A stretch of 28,388 bases of DNA from NCBI GenBank assembly GCA_040902885.1, contig JBBDWK010000050.1:1-28388 (forward strand), written 5' to 3'. The translations under genes were made by a program, and so were the position numbers. Below the pieces are notes generated by a model, which saw nothing but the letters and a program-made list of their open reading frames with translations, made no database searches and was not told the origin of the DNA. Positions 1 to 8,980 of the stretch are shown here, piece by piece (within the stretch, counting starts at the first letter, position 1; every line of letters begins with the position of its first letter). Source of the stretch: JBBDWK01 sp040902885 (GTDB lineage: Bacteria; Acidobacteriota; Terriglobia; Bryobacterales; Bryobacteraceae).

Positions 1-107
1 AGGCGGGCGGATTGAACTAGTCCACCTCCATGAAGCAAACCATGTCTCTTGCCACGTTTACATCTCCTCGCGGACTCAACTGCAATCGCCGCGCCACGCC
101 CACGGTG

Positions 108-116
108 TGTTAGCCT
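108..116 (+). promoter_or_regulatory. possible extended -10 element for the esterase gene
   Basis: TGTTAGCCT reads as a TGn extension followed by TAGCCT (4 of 6 against TATAAT). It would start transcription near 123, just before the Shine-Dalgarno GGAGGA at 128-133 and the ATG at 138. No convincing -35 hexamer is seen at the right distance, so this is weak. The rest of 1-107 holds no gene I can support; the end of an upstream gene may lie there. Confidence 0.25.
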
Positions 117-137
117 GTACCTTCTCTGGAGGAAATC

Positions 138-1412
138 ATGCTTCCCCGAACACTGACCGTGTTTGCCGTGTCCCTGCTGTCGCTTCCAGCGGAAAAACTT
201 CCCGTTCCCACGCTGATCCAGCAATCGAAGTCCGGCGCGAAATCGGCCGCGTTCCGGCAGGCGCTCGCCGACACTCTCGGTCAGGAGGCGATCGCGAAAG
301 GCGCCGCGTTCGCGGGACATGGACCCGATTTCATCTGGGCCGTCGAGTCGGAAAAGACGCCGGTGCTCTACGTGGACGGCCAGGCGACGGGCAAGATGAC
401 CCGGCTCGCCAACAGCAACGTATGGTTCCAGACGGGCAAGCTGAAGACCGGCACGTCGCACAACTTCCACTACGCGATCGATGGCTCGCGCTTCGGCGGC
501 AATCCGAACATTCCGGCTTACCTGCCGGACTCCTATGAGAAGCAGGGCGTGCCGCAGGGCAAGCTCTCGGAGAAACTGGTCCATACCAGCCGCATCTACC
601 CCGGCATGAAGAGCGACTACTGGATCTGGGTTCCCGCGCAGTACAACCCGTCCACACCGGCCGCGCTCATGGTCTGGCAGGACGGGCATGGTTTAGTGGC
701 GCGCGAGGGGTCGACGCGCGCTCAGATTGTTTGGGAGAACCTCATCCAGCAAAAGAAAATTCCCGTGATGGTCCACGTGCTCATCTCGCCCGGACTGGCC
801 GAAGGCGAGCGGCGCATGCGGAGCATCCAGTACGACACGGTTTCGGATCGTTACGCCCGATTCCTGCGCGATGAGATCCTGGCCGAAGTGCAGGCCAAGT
901 ACAACGTCCGCAAGGACGGCTACAGCCGCGGCATCGCCGGCAACTCCTCCGGAGGGATCTGCGCGTTCAACGTTGCCTGGCAGCAGCCGGACCAGTTCAG
1001 CCGCGTGCTCTCGCACATCGGCAGCTTCACGGCCTTGCAGTGGAGGTACAATCAGCCGGACCCGAAAGACAACCTGGAAGGCGGCAACATCTACCCGTTC
1101 CTGGTTCGCAGGGAGCCGAAGCGGAATATTCGCGTCTGGCTACAGGACGGCGCCGAAGATCTCGAGAACCGCGCGGGAAGCTGGCCGCTCCAGAACATCC
1201 AGTTAGCGAATTCCCTGAAGCAGAAAGAGTACGACTTCCATTTGAGCTGGGGCAATGGCACGCACAGCGCCGCGCACGGCAACGCCGAGTTGGCCGACTC
1301 GCTGACCTGGCTGTGGCGCGATTACGACCCGTCGAAGACCGAACAGACCTACGAGATGGAGCCCGCCGAGCGCGAGAAGCCGCTGTTCCGGATCACCATC
1401 TCCAACCGGTGA
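138..1412 (+). CDS. secreted esterase of the enterochelin-esterase-like (Fes/IroE) family
   Basis: A 424-residue alpha/beta hydrolase. The ATG is preceded by a strong Shine-Dalgarno GGAGGA five bases upstream. Residues 1-19 are a hydrophobic signal peptide, so the enzyme should act outside the cytoplasm. Residues about 45-150 look like the N-terminal beta-sandwich common in this family, and the hydrolase domain begins near YWIWVPAQYNP. The nucleophile elbow is GNSSGG at 268-273 (Ser270 as nucleophile). Downstream, WLQDGAEDLENR and GNGTHSAAH are likely to supply the acid and histidine of the triad. The family hydrolyses ester bonds in siderophores, xylan acetate or feruloyl groups; the substrate cannot be told here. 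The next gene begins 8 nt after the stop, so the two are probably co-transcribed although their functions show no obvious link. Confidence 0.85.
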   Translation: MLPRTLTVFAVSLLSLPAEKLPVPTLIQQSKSGAKSAAFRQALADTLGQEAIAKGAAFAGHGPDFIWAVESEKTPVLYVDGQATGKMTRLANSNVWFQTGKLKTGTSHNFHYAIDGSRFGGNPNIPAYLPDSYEKQGVPQGKLSEKLVHTSRIYPGMKSDYWIWVPAQYNPSTPAALMVWQDGHGLVAREGSTRAQIVWENLIQQKKIPVMVHVLISPGLAEGERRMRSIQYDTVSDRYARFLRDEILAEVQAKYNVRKDGYSRGIAGNSSGGICAFNVAWQQPDQFSRVLSHIGSFTALQWRYNQPDPKDNLEGGNIYPFLVRREPKRNIRVWLQDGAEDLENRAGSWPLQNIQLANSLKQKEYDFHLSWGNGTHSAAHGNAELADSLTWLWRDYDPSKTEQTYEMEPAEREKPLFRITISNR

Positions 1413-1420
1413 GCTTGGCC

Positions 1421-2410
1421 ATGGAGAGCTTTCGCGCGCTGGTGGTTGAAGAGAAGGACGGGCGGCACCAGGCATCGCTTCGCGAGATGGGCCGCGATGC
1501 CTTGCCGGAAGGCGACGTTCTCGTCTCGGTTTCTTACTCCAGTCTGAATTACAAAGACGGCCTTGCGGTCACCGGAAAAGGCAAGGTGATCCGCAGCTAC
1601 CCGATGGCGCCGGGAATCGATCTCGCGGGCACGGTGATCGAATCGAAGGCGGCGGGGTTTCGCGCGGGCGACTCGGTGGTGCTGACCGGCTACGGCGTTG
1701 GCGAGAGGCACTGGGGCGGGTACGCGCAACTGGCGCGGGTGAAGCCGGAGTGGCTGGTGCCGCTGCCCGAAGGCCTCGACCTGAAGCAGGCCATGGGAAT
1801 CGGGACAGCCGGATTCACGGCGATGCTGTGCGTGATGGCGCTCGAAGAGCGCGGCTTGAAGCCGGGCGGCCGCGAGGTAGCCGTTACGGGCGCGGCGGGA
1901 GGCGTGGGCAGCGTGGCCGTGGCGATTCTGGCGAAGCTCGGTTATCGCGTGGCGGCGTTCACCGGGCGCGAAGAGACGCACGATTTTCTGAAGCGTCTCG
2001 GCGCGGAGCGCGTGGAGCACCGTTCCGCTCTTACGGGGCAGGGCAAACCGCTCGAAACGGAGCGCTGGGCGGGCGCGGTGGATACCGTGGGCGGCGATAC
2101 GCTGGCGGGCCTTCTGCGCGCTACGCAGTACCTGGGTGCGGTAGCGGCATGCGGCCTCGCCGGTGGAACGGCGCTCAACACAACTGTGTTGCCCTTCATC
2201 CTGCGAGGCGTGGCGCTGCTGGGAGTGGATTCGGTGATGTGCCCCCACCCGCGGCGGCTTGAAGCCTGGCGCCGGCTGGCGCAGGATCTGCCCATCGAGG
2301 CGCTGGACCGCATCATGCAGGTTGCGCCGCTGGGCGAAGTTCCCGCTTTGAGCGAGCAGATCCTGAAAGGCCAGATTCGCGGCCGGGTGGTAGTGGACGT
2401 CAACGCGTGA
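1421..2410 (+). CDS. YhdH/YhfP-type NADPH quinone oxidoreductase (acrylyl-CoA reductase AcuI-like)
   Basis: A 329-residue cytoplasmic medium-chain dehydrogenase/reductase. The reading frame is open far upstream inside the esterase gene, but homology to the family starts at MESFRALVVEE, so ATG 1421 is chosen; an in-frame GTG at 1409 is an alternative. N-terminal GroES-like domain with YSSLNYKDGLAVTG (about 39-52) and PGIDLAGTV, as in YhdH/AcuI. The Rossmann NADPH loop is VTGAAGGVGS at 155-164. No zinc ligands are seen, as expected for the zinc-free quinone reductase branch. AcuI reduces acryloyl-CoA to propionyl-CoA with NADPH; other members take quinones or enals, so the substrate is open. 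Its stop lies only 3 nt from the stop of the convergent gene. Confidence 0.88.
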   Translation: MESFRALVVEEKDGRHQASLREMGRDALPEGDVLVSVSYSSLNYKDGLAVTGKGKVIRSYPMAPGIDLAGTVIESKAAGFRAGDSVVLTGYGVGERHWGGYAQLARVKPEWLVPLPEGLDLKQAMGIGTAGFTAMLCVMALEERGLKPGGREVAVTGAAGGVGSVAVAILAKLGYRVAAFTGREETHDFLKRLGAERVEHRSALTGQGKPLETERWAGAVDTVGGDTLAGLLRATQYLGAVAACGLAGGTALNTTVLPFILRGVALLGVDSVMCPHPRRLEAWRRLAQDLPIEALDRIMQVAPLGEVPALSEQILKGQIRGRVVVDVNA

Positions 2411-2413
2411 CGA

Positions 2414-4261
2414 TTACCAGCACTTCTCCGCGAAGTACCGTAGTCCCACGCAGTCGAGTAGCGTCAGGTAGCGGGCATCGGTCCGAAGCGGGTCGAAGCG
2501 AGGGTCCATTTGCAGCGACACCAGCTCGTAAGCCCGAATCGAACAGACGCGCTCCAGCCAGAAAAACGCCGTGTCAGTCTCGCCCAGGCCTATGTAGACG
2601 AGGGCTGATTCGAAAGGATTCACATAGCGATGGCGGCTGAGTTCCTCCAGCCGGGCAAGGATTCGCAACGCCTCGGTCCTTCGCCCCCAGACAGCATAAC
2701 TGTGTCCCAACGCCCCCAACAGGCGTGGATAGTCGGCTGCCAGTTCCAGCGCCTGCTGAAAAGACTGGACCGCCTGTTCGTGATCGCCCAACTGCTGGCA
2801 CGCCATGCCCAGCACCCAGTAGCCGCCAGGAAACCGGGCATCCAGCGCGATCGTACGGCGGCACTGCTCCACCGCCAGGTCATAGCGGCGGCGAAACACC
2901 TGGATGATCGCGAGGTCTCTGTTGATGCTGAGCGACACCGGATCGCTATTACGCGCCCTCTCAATTTCAAAGGTCGCCTCGTCCAGCCGCCCCAGCGGCC
3001 CCAACAGCGTAATGGCGTACCAGTGGTGTGCGGTGGCATAGTCCGAATCGAGACCGATGGCCATCTCATATTCCCGCTCAGCGGCCTCCCAGTTCCACTC
3101 GAAGGTTGCCAGCACGTGGGCCAGTGAGCTGTGCGCCTCGGCAAGGCCATGGTCGATTTCGATGGCACGCATGGCCGCTTCCTTGGCCTTCCCCCGGGCC
3201 TCGCCGGGCTGCACGGATCCATAGTTGGCCAGCAGCATGTAAGAGTCGGCCAGGCCCGTATAGGCGAGAGCGTATTGCGAATCCGCGGCAATGGCCTGGT
3301 GAAAGAAATCAACTCCCTTCCAGAGACCCGGCTCGGTTCGGCGGTTCCAGAAGTATCTGCCCTTCAGGTAAAGATTGTAGGCTCTGGGATCCCGCGTGTG
3401 GCGCCGCGGATGGCGAGGGTCGCCCTCCGCCAACCCGATCTTCAGCCTGGCCACAATGGCCCGGGCAATCTCTTCCTGAATCAAGAACACATCCACCAGT
3501 TCGCGCTCGAAAGTCTCCGACCAGACGTACGTGCGCTCCGAGGAAAGGATCAACTGCGCACTCACCCGAACACGCGAGTCCGCACAACGCACACTGCCCA
3601 TCAGGACGTAATCGGCGCGGGTCTGCTCGTCGAGCCATGGCTGTTGGAATTCGGTGCCTGCCCCCATTGAGGCCGGGTGTGCGAAGACCCGAAGGGCGGG
3701 TGTCTTGGTCAGCGCTCCGATCAACTCGTCCCGCAGGCCCTGACAGAGATAAGCATGATCGTGACTGGGACTGCAATCGGTGAAGGAAGCGACCAGAATA
3801 CCGGTCCGTCCGGAAGCCGACTCGGAAAGGCTGTCGGGAGGGGCTTCGTCCGGTTCCGTCTGTTCCGCGCAGGCAATGATCCTGGGCACGTACCTGCCCT
3901 TGGGTATTTCGATGCGGAGGCAGTCCGCCGCTCCGCCAGTCTCGTAATGTTGTTTGAGGCGCAAACGGAGCCGGCCGGCCTCCACTCGCACGATCGGATC
4001 GACGCGGGGATCGAAATCCTCCCGGCGTCCGAAAACGGCGAGGCCGATACGGTACTCCTTCAGCTCTTCCGCCCGGCCGTCCAGCATCTCCTCCACGGCA
4101 TACCGAAGAAAGGCGCTCAGCCGCTCGGCGCGGCGGAAGAGCTTGGACGCGAGCACCCTTTCCAGCGCCGCAAGGACCTCGCCGCGTGACGACAAGGCTT
4201 GGCTGGTCTGCAATGTCGCTACTGGGGTCGAGTCGAGCAAGGCCCTCTTCCCAGGCCACAC
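2414..4261 (-). CDS. TolB-like/TPR signalling protein with acidobacterial winged-helix-like N-terminus
   Basis: A 615-residue protein. The start is a GTG preceded by GAGG seven bases upstream. Residues about 25-130 form a charged helical domain ending in FDPRVDPIVRVEAGRLRLRL and IPKGRYVPRI, a module often placed in acidobacteria and some rhizobia ahead of TolB/adenylate-cyclase-like and TPR regions; I infer a DNA-binding or protein-binding regulator. Residues about 150-275 resemble the TolB-N/FlgO-like fold (GILVASFTD, LRDELIGALTKTPALRVFA). From about 285 to the end there are roughly seven to eight TPR helices pairs, for example YALAYTGLADSYMLLANYG and YATAHHWYAITLLGPLGRL. No membrane segment and no cyclase catalytic domain are present. 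It is divergent to the TonB-dependent receptor with 159 nt between the starts, so it may regulate that gene. Regulatory function is inference. Confidence 0.75.
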   Translation of the reverse strand: MWPGKRALLDSTPVATLQTSQALSSRGEVLAALERVLASKLFRRAERLSAFLRYAVEEMLDGRAEELKEYRIGLAVFGRREDFDPRVDPIVRVEAGRLRLRLKQHYETGGAADCLRIEIPKGRYVPRIIACAEQTEPDEAPPDSLSESASGRTGILVASFTDCSPSHDHAYLCQGLRDELIGALTKTPALRVFAHPASMGAGTEFQQPWLDEQTRADYVLMGSVRCADSRVRVSAQLILSSERTYVWSETFERELVDVFLIQEEIARAIVARLKIGLAEGDPRHPRRHTRDPRAYNLYLKGRYFWNRRTEPGLWKGVDFFHQAIAADSQYALAYTGLADSYMLLANYGSVQPGEARGKAKEAAMRAIEIDHGLAEAHSSLAHVLATFEWNWEAAEREYEMAIGLDSDYATAHHWYAITLLGPLGRLDEATFEIERARNSDPVSLSINRDLAIIQVFRRRYDLAVEQCRRTIALDARFPGGYWVLGMACQQLGDHEQAVQSFQQALELAADYPRLLGALGHSYAVWGRRTEALRILARLEELSRHRYVNPFESALVYIGLGETDTAFFWLERVCSIRAYELVSLQMDPRFDPLRTDARYLTLLDCVGLRYFAEKCW

Positions 4262-4325
4262 TCTATCACCTCTGACACGCGTTGGGGCAAGCCCGGCGGG
4301 TTACCGTTACACGGCCGAGCGTTAC

Positions 4326-4354
4326 TTGGAACTGTCGTACTTTGCCGCTAGATT
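4326..4354 (+). promoter_or_regulatory. candidate sigma70 promoter for the TonB-dependent receptor
   Basis: TTGGAA at 4326-4331 and TAGATT at 4349-4354 are separated by 17 nt; each matches the consensus at 4 of 6 positions. Transcription would start near 4361, leaving a leader of about 60 nt with a short GGGA/TCCC stem before the Shine-Dalgarno. The site lies in the 159-nt divergent region shared with the TolB/TPR gene. Confidence 0.35.
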
Positions 4355-4420
4355 CAACTTCAGGCGGGAGTGCTCCCTTTGCGGGGTATTCCCGTCTGCC
4401 GAAGTGGGGGAGGCAAAGCC

Positions 4421-7400
4421 ATGAAAACTCACAGTCCGAACGTCTCAGGGCGCCACATCGCTCTGGTTGCTTTGGTTGCCGCCATGACATGGTTGTGGGC
4501 TTCCGCCGGCAGCCTGGCTCGTGGGCAATCGGTAACCGCTACCCTTGTCGGTACCGTCCTCGATCAATCGGGCGCGGCTGTGCCGGACGCAAATCTGTCC
4601 CTGACCAGGGTCGGCACGAACATCACGCGTGCGGTCGTGAGCAACGAGCGGGGGGACTTCACAATTCCCAACGTAGCCCCGGGATCATATCGCCTGGTTG
4701 GAGAGCACGAGGGCTTCAAAAGAACCGTAATGGATGACGTGGAGCTTTTGGTGAACCAGACGGCACGCGTCGATCTGGTGCTGCAGGTCGGCGCCGTTAC
4801 GGAGTCGGTAGCGGTGACTGGCACGGTTCCCCTTGTGGCCTCGGAGACCAGTTCGGTCGGCCAGGTAATCACTACGAGCCAAATCGAAAATCTTCCGCTG
4901 AGAGGGCGCGCTGTGTTCGATCTGGCCGTTCTTTCTCCCGCCACGTCCCCGAGGTCGCCGGACTCCTACGCGGGCGGCCAAAGGCCAATGCCAGGGGGCT
5001 TGGGTTCGCCGGTCTTCTCCGCGGGAGGAGGACGAGACAACGCCAATGGCTACCTGGTGGACGGCGTGGAAGCCATCGATCCCCACTACATGACTCCTTC
5101 GATGTTTCCTCCCATGGACTCCATGCAGGAATTCAAGATTCAGACGAATTCTTACTCGGCGGAATTTGGGCGCTTCGCGGTACAGGTGAACGCCACCACA
5201 AAGTCCGGCACAAACCAGCTCCATGGGTCGCTGCACCATTTTTTCCGCAACAACGTTCTCGATGCGGCGAACTTTTTCAACAATTTCTTCGGCCTGGAGA
5301 GAGCTCCGCTACGGTACAACCTGTTCGGCGGGACGCTCGGTGGACCAATCGTGCGCGACCGCACCTTCTTCTTCGTCAGTTACGAGGGTACGAGGATTCG
5401 CAGAGGCAAGACATCCCAGGCTAACGTGCCGACCGAGGAGCAATGGAATGGCGATTTCAGCCGTTTGGGCTTCCGGAACAACCGGCCCATATTCGACCCC
5501 GCAACCACCCGGGCGAATCCCTCTGGTTCGGGTGTGATCCGGGACCCATTTCCGGGCAACATAATTCCAGCCAACCGCATTACGCTGTTCGGCAAAGGCG
5601 TCGCCGGCATCTATCCTGCCGCTGGACTCGATGTTCCAACGGGAAACAACTTTTTTGCGGCGCTGAGCGATCAGAGCGACAACAATCAGATTATCACCCG
5701 CGTGGACCATCAGCTAACCGACAAGACGTCCATCAGCGTTCGCTACAATATCTTCGGAGGAGTAGATACAGATAAAGCTGCCATATATGGCACGGGAAGA
5801 AGTACCGATGTCCGTACTCAGAATGCCGCATTGAGCATACCCCACACTTTTAGCCCCACCACCCTCTATGAGCTGCGGCTAGGTTACAACCGGCCAAACT
5901 ACTTTCTCTTGCAGGACGGCGCGAACGAGACGGATTATCGGGAGGTCCTCGGCATTCGGAACCTGCTGGCGGACCCCGTCGCCTGGGGTGTCCCGAGCCT
6001 CGGCATTGTCGGTTTCACCGGCATAGGGTGGGGCACGGAGCCTAATGGCCAGATCACCAATTCGTACCAGTTGATCAATCAGTTGACGCTGATCAGGGGA
6101 TCTCACACCCTGAAGTTTGGCGGTGAAGGGCGAAAAACCAATTACAACGACCGGGGAGAGATCAGCGCCCGCGGAAGTTACAGCTTCACGGGAGTTCTAA
6201 CCGCGAACCCCCAGGCTCGCGCCAGCACCGGCGTTTCGGTGGCCGATCTTCTGCTGGGATTGCCACTGACCGCTTCCGGCACTGCAACCTCGTTGGCCGG
6301 AAGCTTCAACCAGTATCACTTTTTTGGCTTTGTACAAGACGACTGGAAGATCAGTCCGCGAGTGACTCTGAATTTGGGCCTGCGCTATGAATTGAACTTG
6401 CGATATGTGGAGGCGCAAAACCGCCAGAGCTTCTTTGATCGAGGTTTCCCGGGGGGACGGCTGCTGCTGGCTGGAAGCAGCCAGGCGTTTATTCCTCCCG
6501 AGCAGTTGGTCGATGGTCCGGCGACGCCGCGGGGTCTGTATCCCGCCGATACGAACAATTGGGGTCCTCGAATTGGCATTGCGTTTCGCCCGTTCGGGGA
6601 CAACCGAACCGCTATCCGCGTAGGCTATGGAATCTTCTACTCGATGATGGATGGCCAGTCCATAAGGCAGCTAGAGCGCAATCCCCCACACGGCCGAATT
6701 GCCAGCGTGCAGGCGGACCAGGATGCGAACTCATCCGGGCCCTCGGCTATTCGGACGGCGGAGCTGTTTCCCGCGCAGGGCACACTTGCGACGCGTCCAA
6801 ATATTTACACCGACATCGGGCCTCGGCCGGAACCCTACATCCAGCAATGGAATTTGAATATCCAGCGGCAGTTGTTCTCGGAGACGCTGCTGGAAGTCGG
6901 CTACCTGGGGTCGAAGGGAACCAGGATGGTGTACTACGGCCAAGGCAATCAGGCTAGCCATGCCGATCCGGGGAACCCGACACCTATTCTGAGCCGGCGG
7001 CCGTTCCCCCTGTGGGGAAATACGATTCGGACAAGCCTGGCGGACGGGATCTCCAGTTACCATGGCGGATTTGTGAAGCTGGAAAGGCGTTTCTCCTCGG
7101 GGTTGTCATTCCTGACCCACTACACTTTTGCAAAATCTCTGGACATAAGCTCCCAGGTTAACGAGGAAATTCGCGACTTCTATAATCCCAGGCTATCCAA
7201 AGGTAGAAGCCTGTCGGATATTCGTCATCGCGCCGTATTCAGTGCTACATATGTATTGCCTCTCGGGACCGGGAAGCGGTATCTGTCCAAAGGAGTTGCA
7301 AGCCACGTATTGGGCAACTGGCAGACAAACACAATCGTAAATCTGCAAAGCGGTTTTGGTTACGATGTCAGCGTCGGCGGAGATCCCTGTAACTGTGCAG

Positions 7401-7753
7401 CGTCCAGCCAGACAGCCGATCAGGTGGGCGATCCACACACCGGCTTTACCCGCAGCCGCGAGATGTGGTTCAATACCGCGGCCTTCGCCCGCCCGCCTGC
7501 CGGAAGGTTTGGCACCAGCGGGCGAAACATCCTGGACGGGCCGGGACAGGCGACAGTGGATTTTTCCCTTTTCAAGATCGTGCAGGTGAAAGAAGGTATG
7601 AGAGTACAGATACGTGGCGAGTTTTTCAATCTGTTCAACCGGGTTAATTTCGGAGTTCCGGGCAGTAATGTAGCGACGCCTGCCACCTATGGCATTATTC
7701 AGTCTGCCCGGGATGCTCGAATCGTTCAGGTGGCTATACGGCTGGTATTCTAG
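4421..7753 (+). CDS. Oar-like TonB-dependent outer-membrane receptor
   Basis: A 1110-residue receptor. The frame is open from 4370, but ATG 4421 has the Shine-Dalgarno GGGGGAGG at 4406-4413 and begins a normal signal peptide (residues 1-36, hydrophobic core HIALVALVAAMTWLWASAG). Residues about 38-118 are a carboxypeptidase-regulatory-like (Ig-type) domain: GTVLDQSGAAVPDANLSLT, then GDFTIPNVAPGSYRL. The plug follows (IENLPLRGRAVFDLAVLSP, GYLVDGVEAID, EFKIQTNSYSAEFGR), and a large beta-barrel ends in the terminal aromatic motif RIVQVAIRLVF typical of BamA-inserted proteins. Members import oligosaccharides or other large ligands across the outer membrane with TonB energy; the ligand is unknown. 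The next gene starts 43 nt downstream with its own strong ribosome site and is probably in the same transcript. Base use looks less GC-rich than in the neighbouring esterase and symporter genes, though I did not measure it. Confidence 0.9.
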   Translation: MKTHSPNVSGRHIALVALVAAMTWLWASAGSLARGQSVTATLVGTVLDQSGAAVPDANLSLTRVGTNITRAVVSNERGDFTIPNVAPGSYRLVGEHEGFKRTVMDDVELLVNQTARVDLVLQVGAVTESVAVTGTVPLVASETSSVGQVITTSQIENLPLRGRAVFDLAVLSPATSPRSPDSYAGGQRPMPGGLGSPVFSAGGGRDNANGYLVDGVEAIDPHYMTPSMFPPMDSMQEFKIQTNSYSAEFGRFAVQVNATTKSGTNQLHGSLHHFFRNNVLDAANFFNNFFGLERAPLRYNLFGGTLGGPIVRDRTFFFVSYEGTRIRRGKTSQANVPTEEQWNGDFSRLGFRNNRPIFDPATTRANPSGSGVIRDPFPGNIIPANRITLFGKGVAGIYPAAGLDVPTGNNFFAALSDQSDNNQIITRVDHQLTDKTSISVRYNIFGGVDTDKAAIYGTGRSTDVRTQNAALSIPHTFSPTTLYELRLGYNRPNYFLLQDGANETDYREVLGIRNLLADPVAWGVPSLGIVGFTGIGWGTEPNGQITNSYQLINQLTLIRGSHTLKFGGEGRKTNYNDRGEISARGSYSFTGVLTANPQARASTGVSVADLLLGLPLTASGTATSLAGSFNQYHFFGFVQDDWKISPRVTLNLGLRYELNLRYVEAQNRQSFFDRGFPGGRLLLAGSSQAFIPPEQLVDGPATPRGLYPADTNNWGPRIGIAFRPFGDNRTAIRVGYGIFYSMMDGQSIRQLERNPPHGRIASVQADQDANSSGPSAIRTAELFPAQGTLATRPNIYTDIGPRPEPYIQQWNLNIQRQLFSETLLEVGYLGSKGTRMVYYGQGNQASHADPGNPTPILSRRPFPLWGNTIRTSLADGISSYHGGFVKLERRFSSGLSFLTHYTFAKSLDISSQVNEEIRDFYNPRLSKGRSLSDIRHRAVFSATYVLPLGTGKRYLSKGVASHVLGNWQTNTIVNLQSGFGYDVSVGGDPCNCAASSQTADQVGDPHTGFTRSREMWFNTAAFARPPAGRFGTSGRNILDGPGQATVDFSLFKIVQVKEGMRVQIRGEFFNLFNRVNFGVPGSNVATPATYGIIQSARDARIVQVAIRLVF

Positions 7754-7796
7754 TGCCACGCTCGCATGGCCGGGAATGTTCTTAAGGAGAGGTTGC

Positions 7797-8921
7797 ATGA
7801 TCAAACGAAGAGAGTTTGGTAAAAATCTAGTAGGCGGTGTGATCGCCGGAACCGCTGCCGGCGCTGCAAACCCCGGCGCTGCTTCGGCGCAGGCGTCGCG
7901 GAGCCCTAAAAAGAATACTTTGATGCATGTTGGCGGCGACTACCACTACGTGGCGGGAGGCCGCGGGGCCGATATTACAGGTAAGGAGAACCTTGAGTTC
8001 AACGTGCGCCATGGCGTGAAGCACCTCACTGCCCAAATCGGCAAAATGTCTCCAGAGGGCGCCTGGGATCTGGACGACCTGAAGAGAATGAAAGACAATT
8101 GCGATAAGCACGGTGTAATTTTCGAGGCCATACGCATGGACTCCGAGTACATCATGCTGCGCAAAGGGGCGGAGCGCGACCGGAGGCTCGAAAGCATAAT
8201 GGGAAATATCCAAAAAGCCTCGCAGATAGGAGTAAAGGTTATCACCCATCACTGGACGCTGATCCCGATACGGCGAAATGAGCGCAGGCCCGGCCGAGGG
8301 GGAGTTACGTACGCCGCCTTCAAACTGGAGGACAATTGGAAGGATCTTCCCGTGGGAAGGGCGGGCAGGGTTCCTTCCGAGGACTATTGGGAACGGATCA
8401 CCTACTTCCTGGAGCGCGTGATTCCGATATGCAGGGAAAGCGATGTGAGAATGGCCTGCCATCCTTACGACCCGCCGGGACTTCCATTCGGCTATCAGGG
8501 CGCGGAGAATTGGGATTCTCCGTCCATTTTCGAAGCTTTCAAGCGTTACGAAGCGATCGTTGACAGCCCTTACAATGGCTTTCAATTGTGTCTCGGGACA
8601 ACCGCCGAAGGCCTAAAGAATCCGGGCGCAGGGGTGCTTCCTATTGTCCAATACTTGGGCGAACGCGGGAAAATTCATCAGATCCACATGCGCAACATCC
8701 GGGGAGGGCTTCACAATTTCGAGGAAGTGTATCCCGATGAAGGAGTCATGGACTTTTTCAAGGTCATGCGCATTCTGAGGGATACGCAGTTTGCGTATTC
8801 GATCTGTGCGGATCATATGCCGAGTCATCCCGACGATCCTGGCAGACTTCAGGCGTTCGCGTTCGGCAACGGGTATATCAAGGCTCTGATTGACTCTGTA
8901 AACTCCGAAGTCGGCTCCTGA
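7797..8921 (+). CDS. Tat-exported mannonate dehydratase-like (UxuA-like) TIM-barrel enzyme
   Basis: A 374-residue protein; ATG 7797 follows the Shine-Dalgarno AAGGAGAGG at 7784-7792. The N-terminus carries a twin-arginine signal (KRREFGKN at 3-10, then a small-residue hydrophobic stretch and an Ala-rich cleavage region near 30-33), so it is exported folded. The fold is the xylose-isomerase-like barrel. Four residues line up with the metal ligands known in mannonate dehydratase: His222 in ACHPYDPP, Cys265 in FQLCLGT, His297 in QIHMRN and Asp339 in CADHMP, with the catalytic His340 next to it. Cytosolic UxuA converts mannonate to 2-keto-3-deoxygluconate; an exported version is unusual and the substrate may differ. 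It follows the TonB receptor by 43 nt, which suggests action on a sugar acid in the periplasm. Confidence 0.78.
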   Translation: MIKRREFGKNLVGGVIAGTAAGAANPGAASAQASRSPKKNTLMHVGGDYHYVAGGRGADITGKENLEFNVRHGVKHLTAQIGKMSPEGAWDLDDLKRMKDNCDKHGVIFEAIRMDSEYIMLRKGAERDRRLESIMGNIQKASQIGVKVITHHWTLIPIRRNERRPGRGGVTYAAFKLEDNWKDLPVGRAGRVPSEDYWERITYFLERVIPICRESDVRMACHPYDPPGLPFGYQGAENWDSPSIFEAFKRYEAIVDSPYNGFQLCLGTTAEGLKNPGAGVLPIVQYLGERGKIHQIHMRNIRGGLHNFEEVYPDEGVMDFFKVMRILRDTQFAYSICADHMPSHPDDPGRLQAFAFGNGYIKALIDSVNSEVGS

Positions 8922-8923
8922 CG

Positions 8924-8952
8924 TGGCGTGGCTTCCCGGATGAGCCACGCCA
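8924..8952. terminator. stem-loop between convergent genes, possible bidirectional terminator
   Basis: TGGCGTGGCT at 8924-8933 pairs perfectly with AGCCACGCCA at 8943-8952 around a 9-nt loop, directly after the stop of the UxuA-like gene and 28 nt from the stop of the convergent gene. No T-tract follows on either strand, so termination by this stem is possible but not assured. Confidence 0.45.
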
Positions 8953-8980
8953 ATGATGAGAACCGCTCCGCTGTGGCGGC

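Noticed and set aside
1..107. End of an upstream gene or small peptide frame at the window start
   Set aside because: Several short frames end here (for example at 18-20), but too little sequence is present to choose between them.
1040..1420. Upstream extension of the oxidoreductase frame into the esterase gene
   Set aside because: The extension is a shadow of the esterase in another frame; family homology begins at ATG 1421.
1349..2248. 299-codon minus-strand frame within the oxidoreductase gene
   Set aside because: The sense strand encodes a complete, well-recognised enzyme; the antisense product has no family features.
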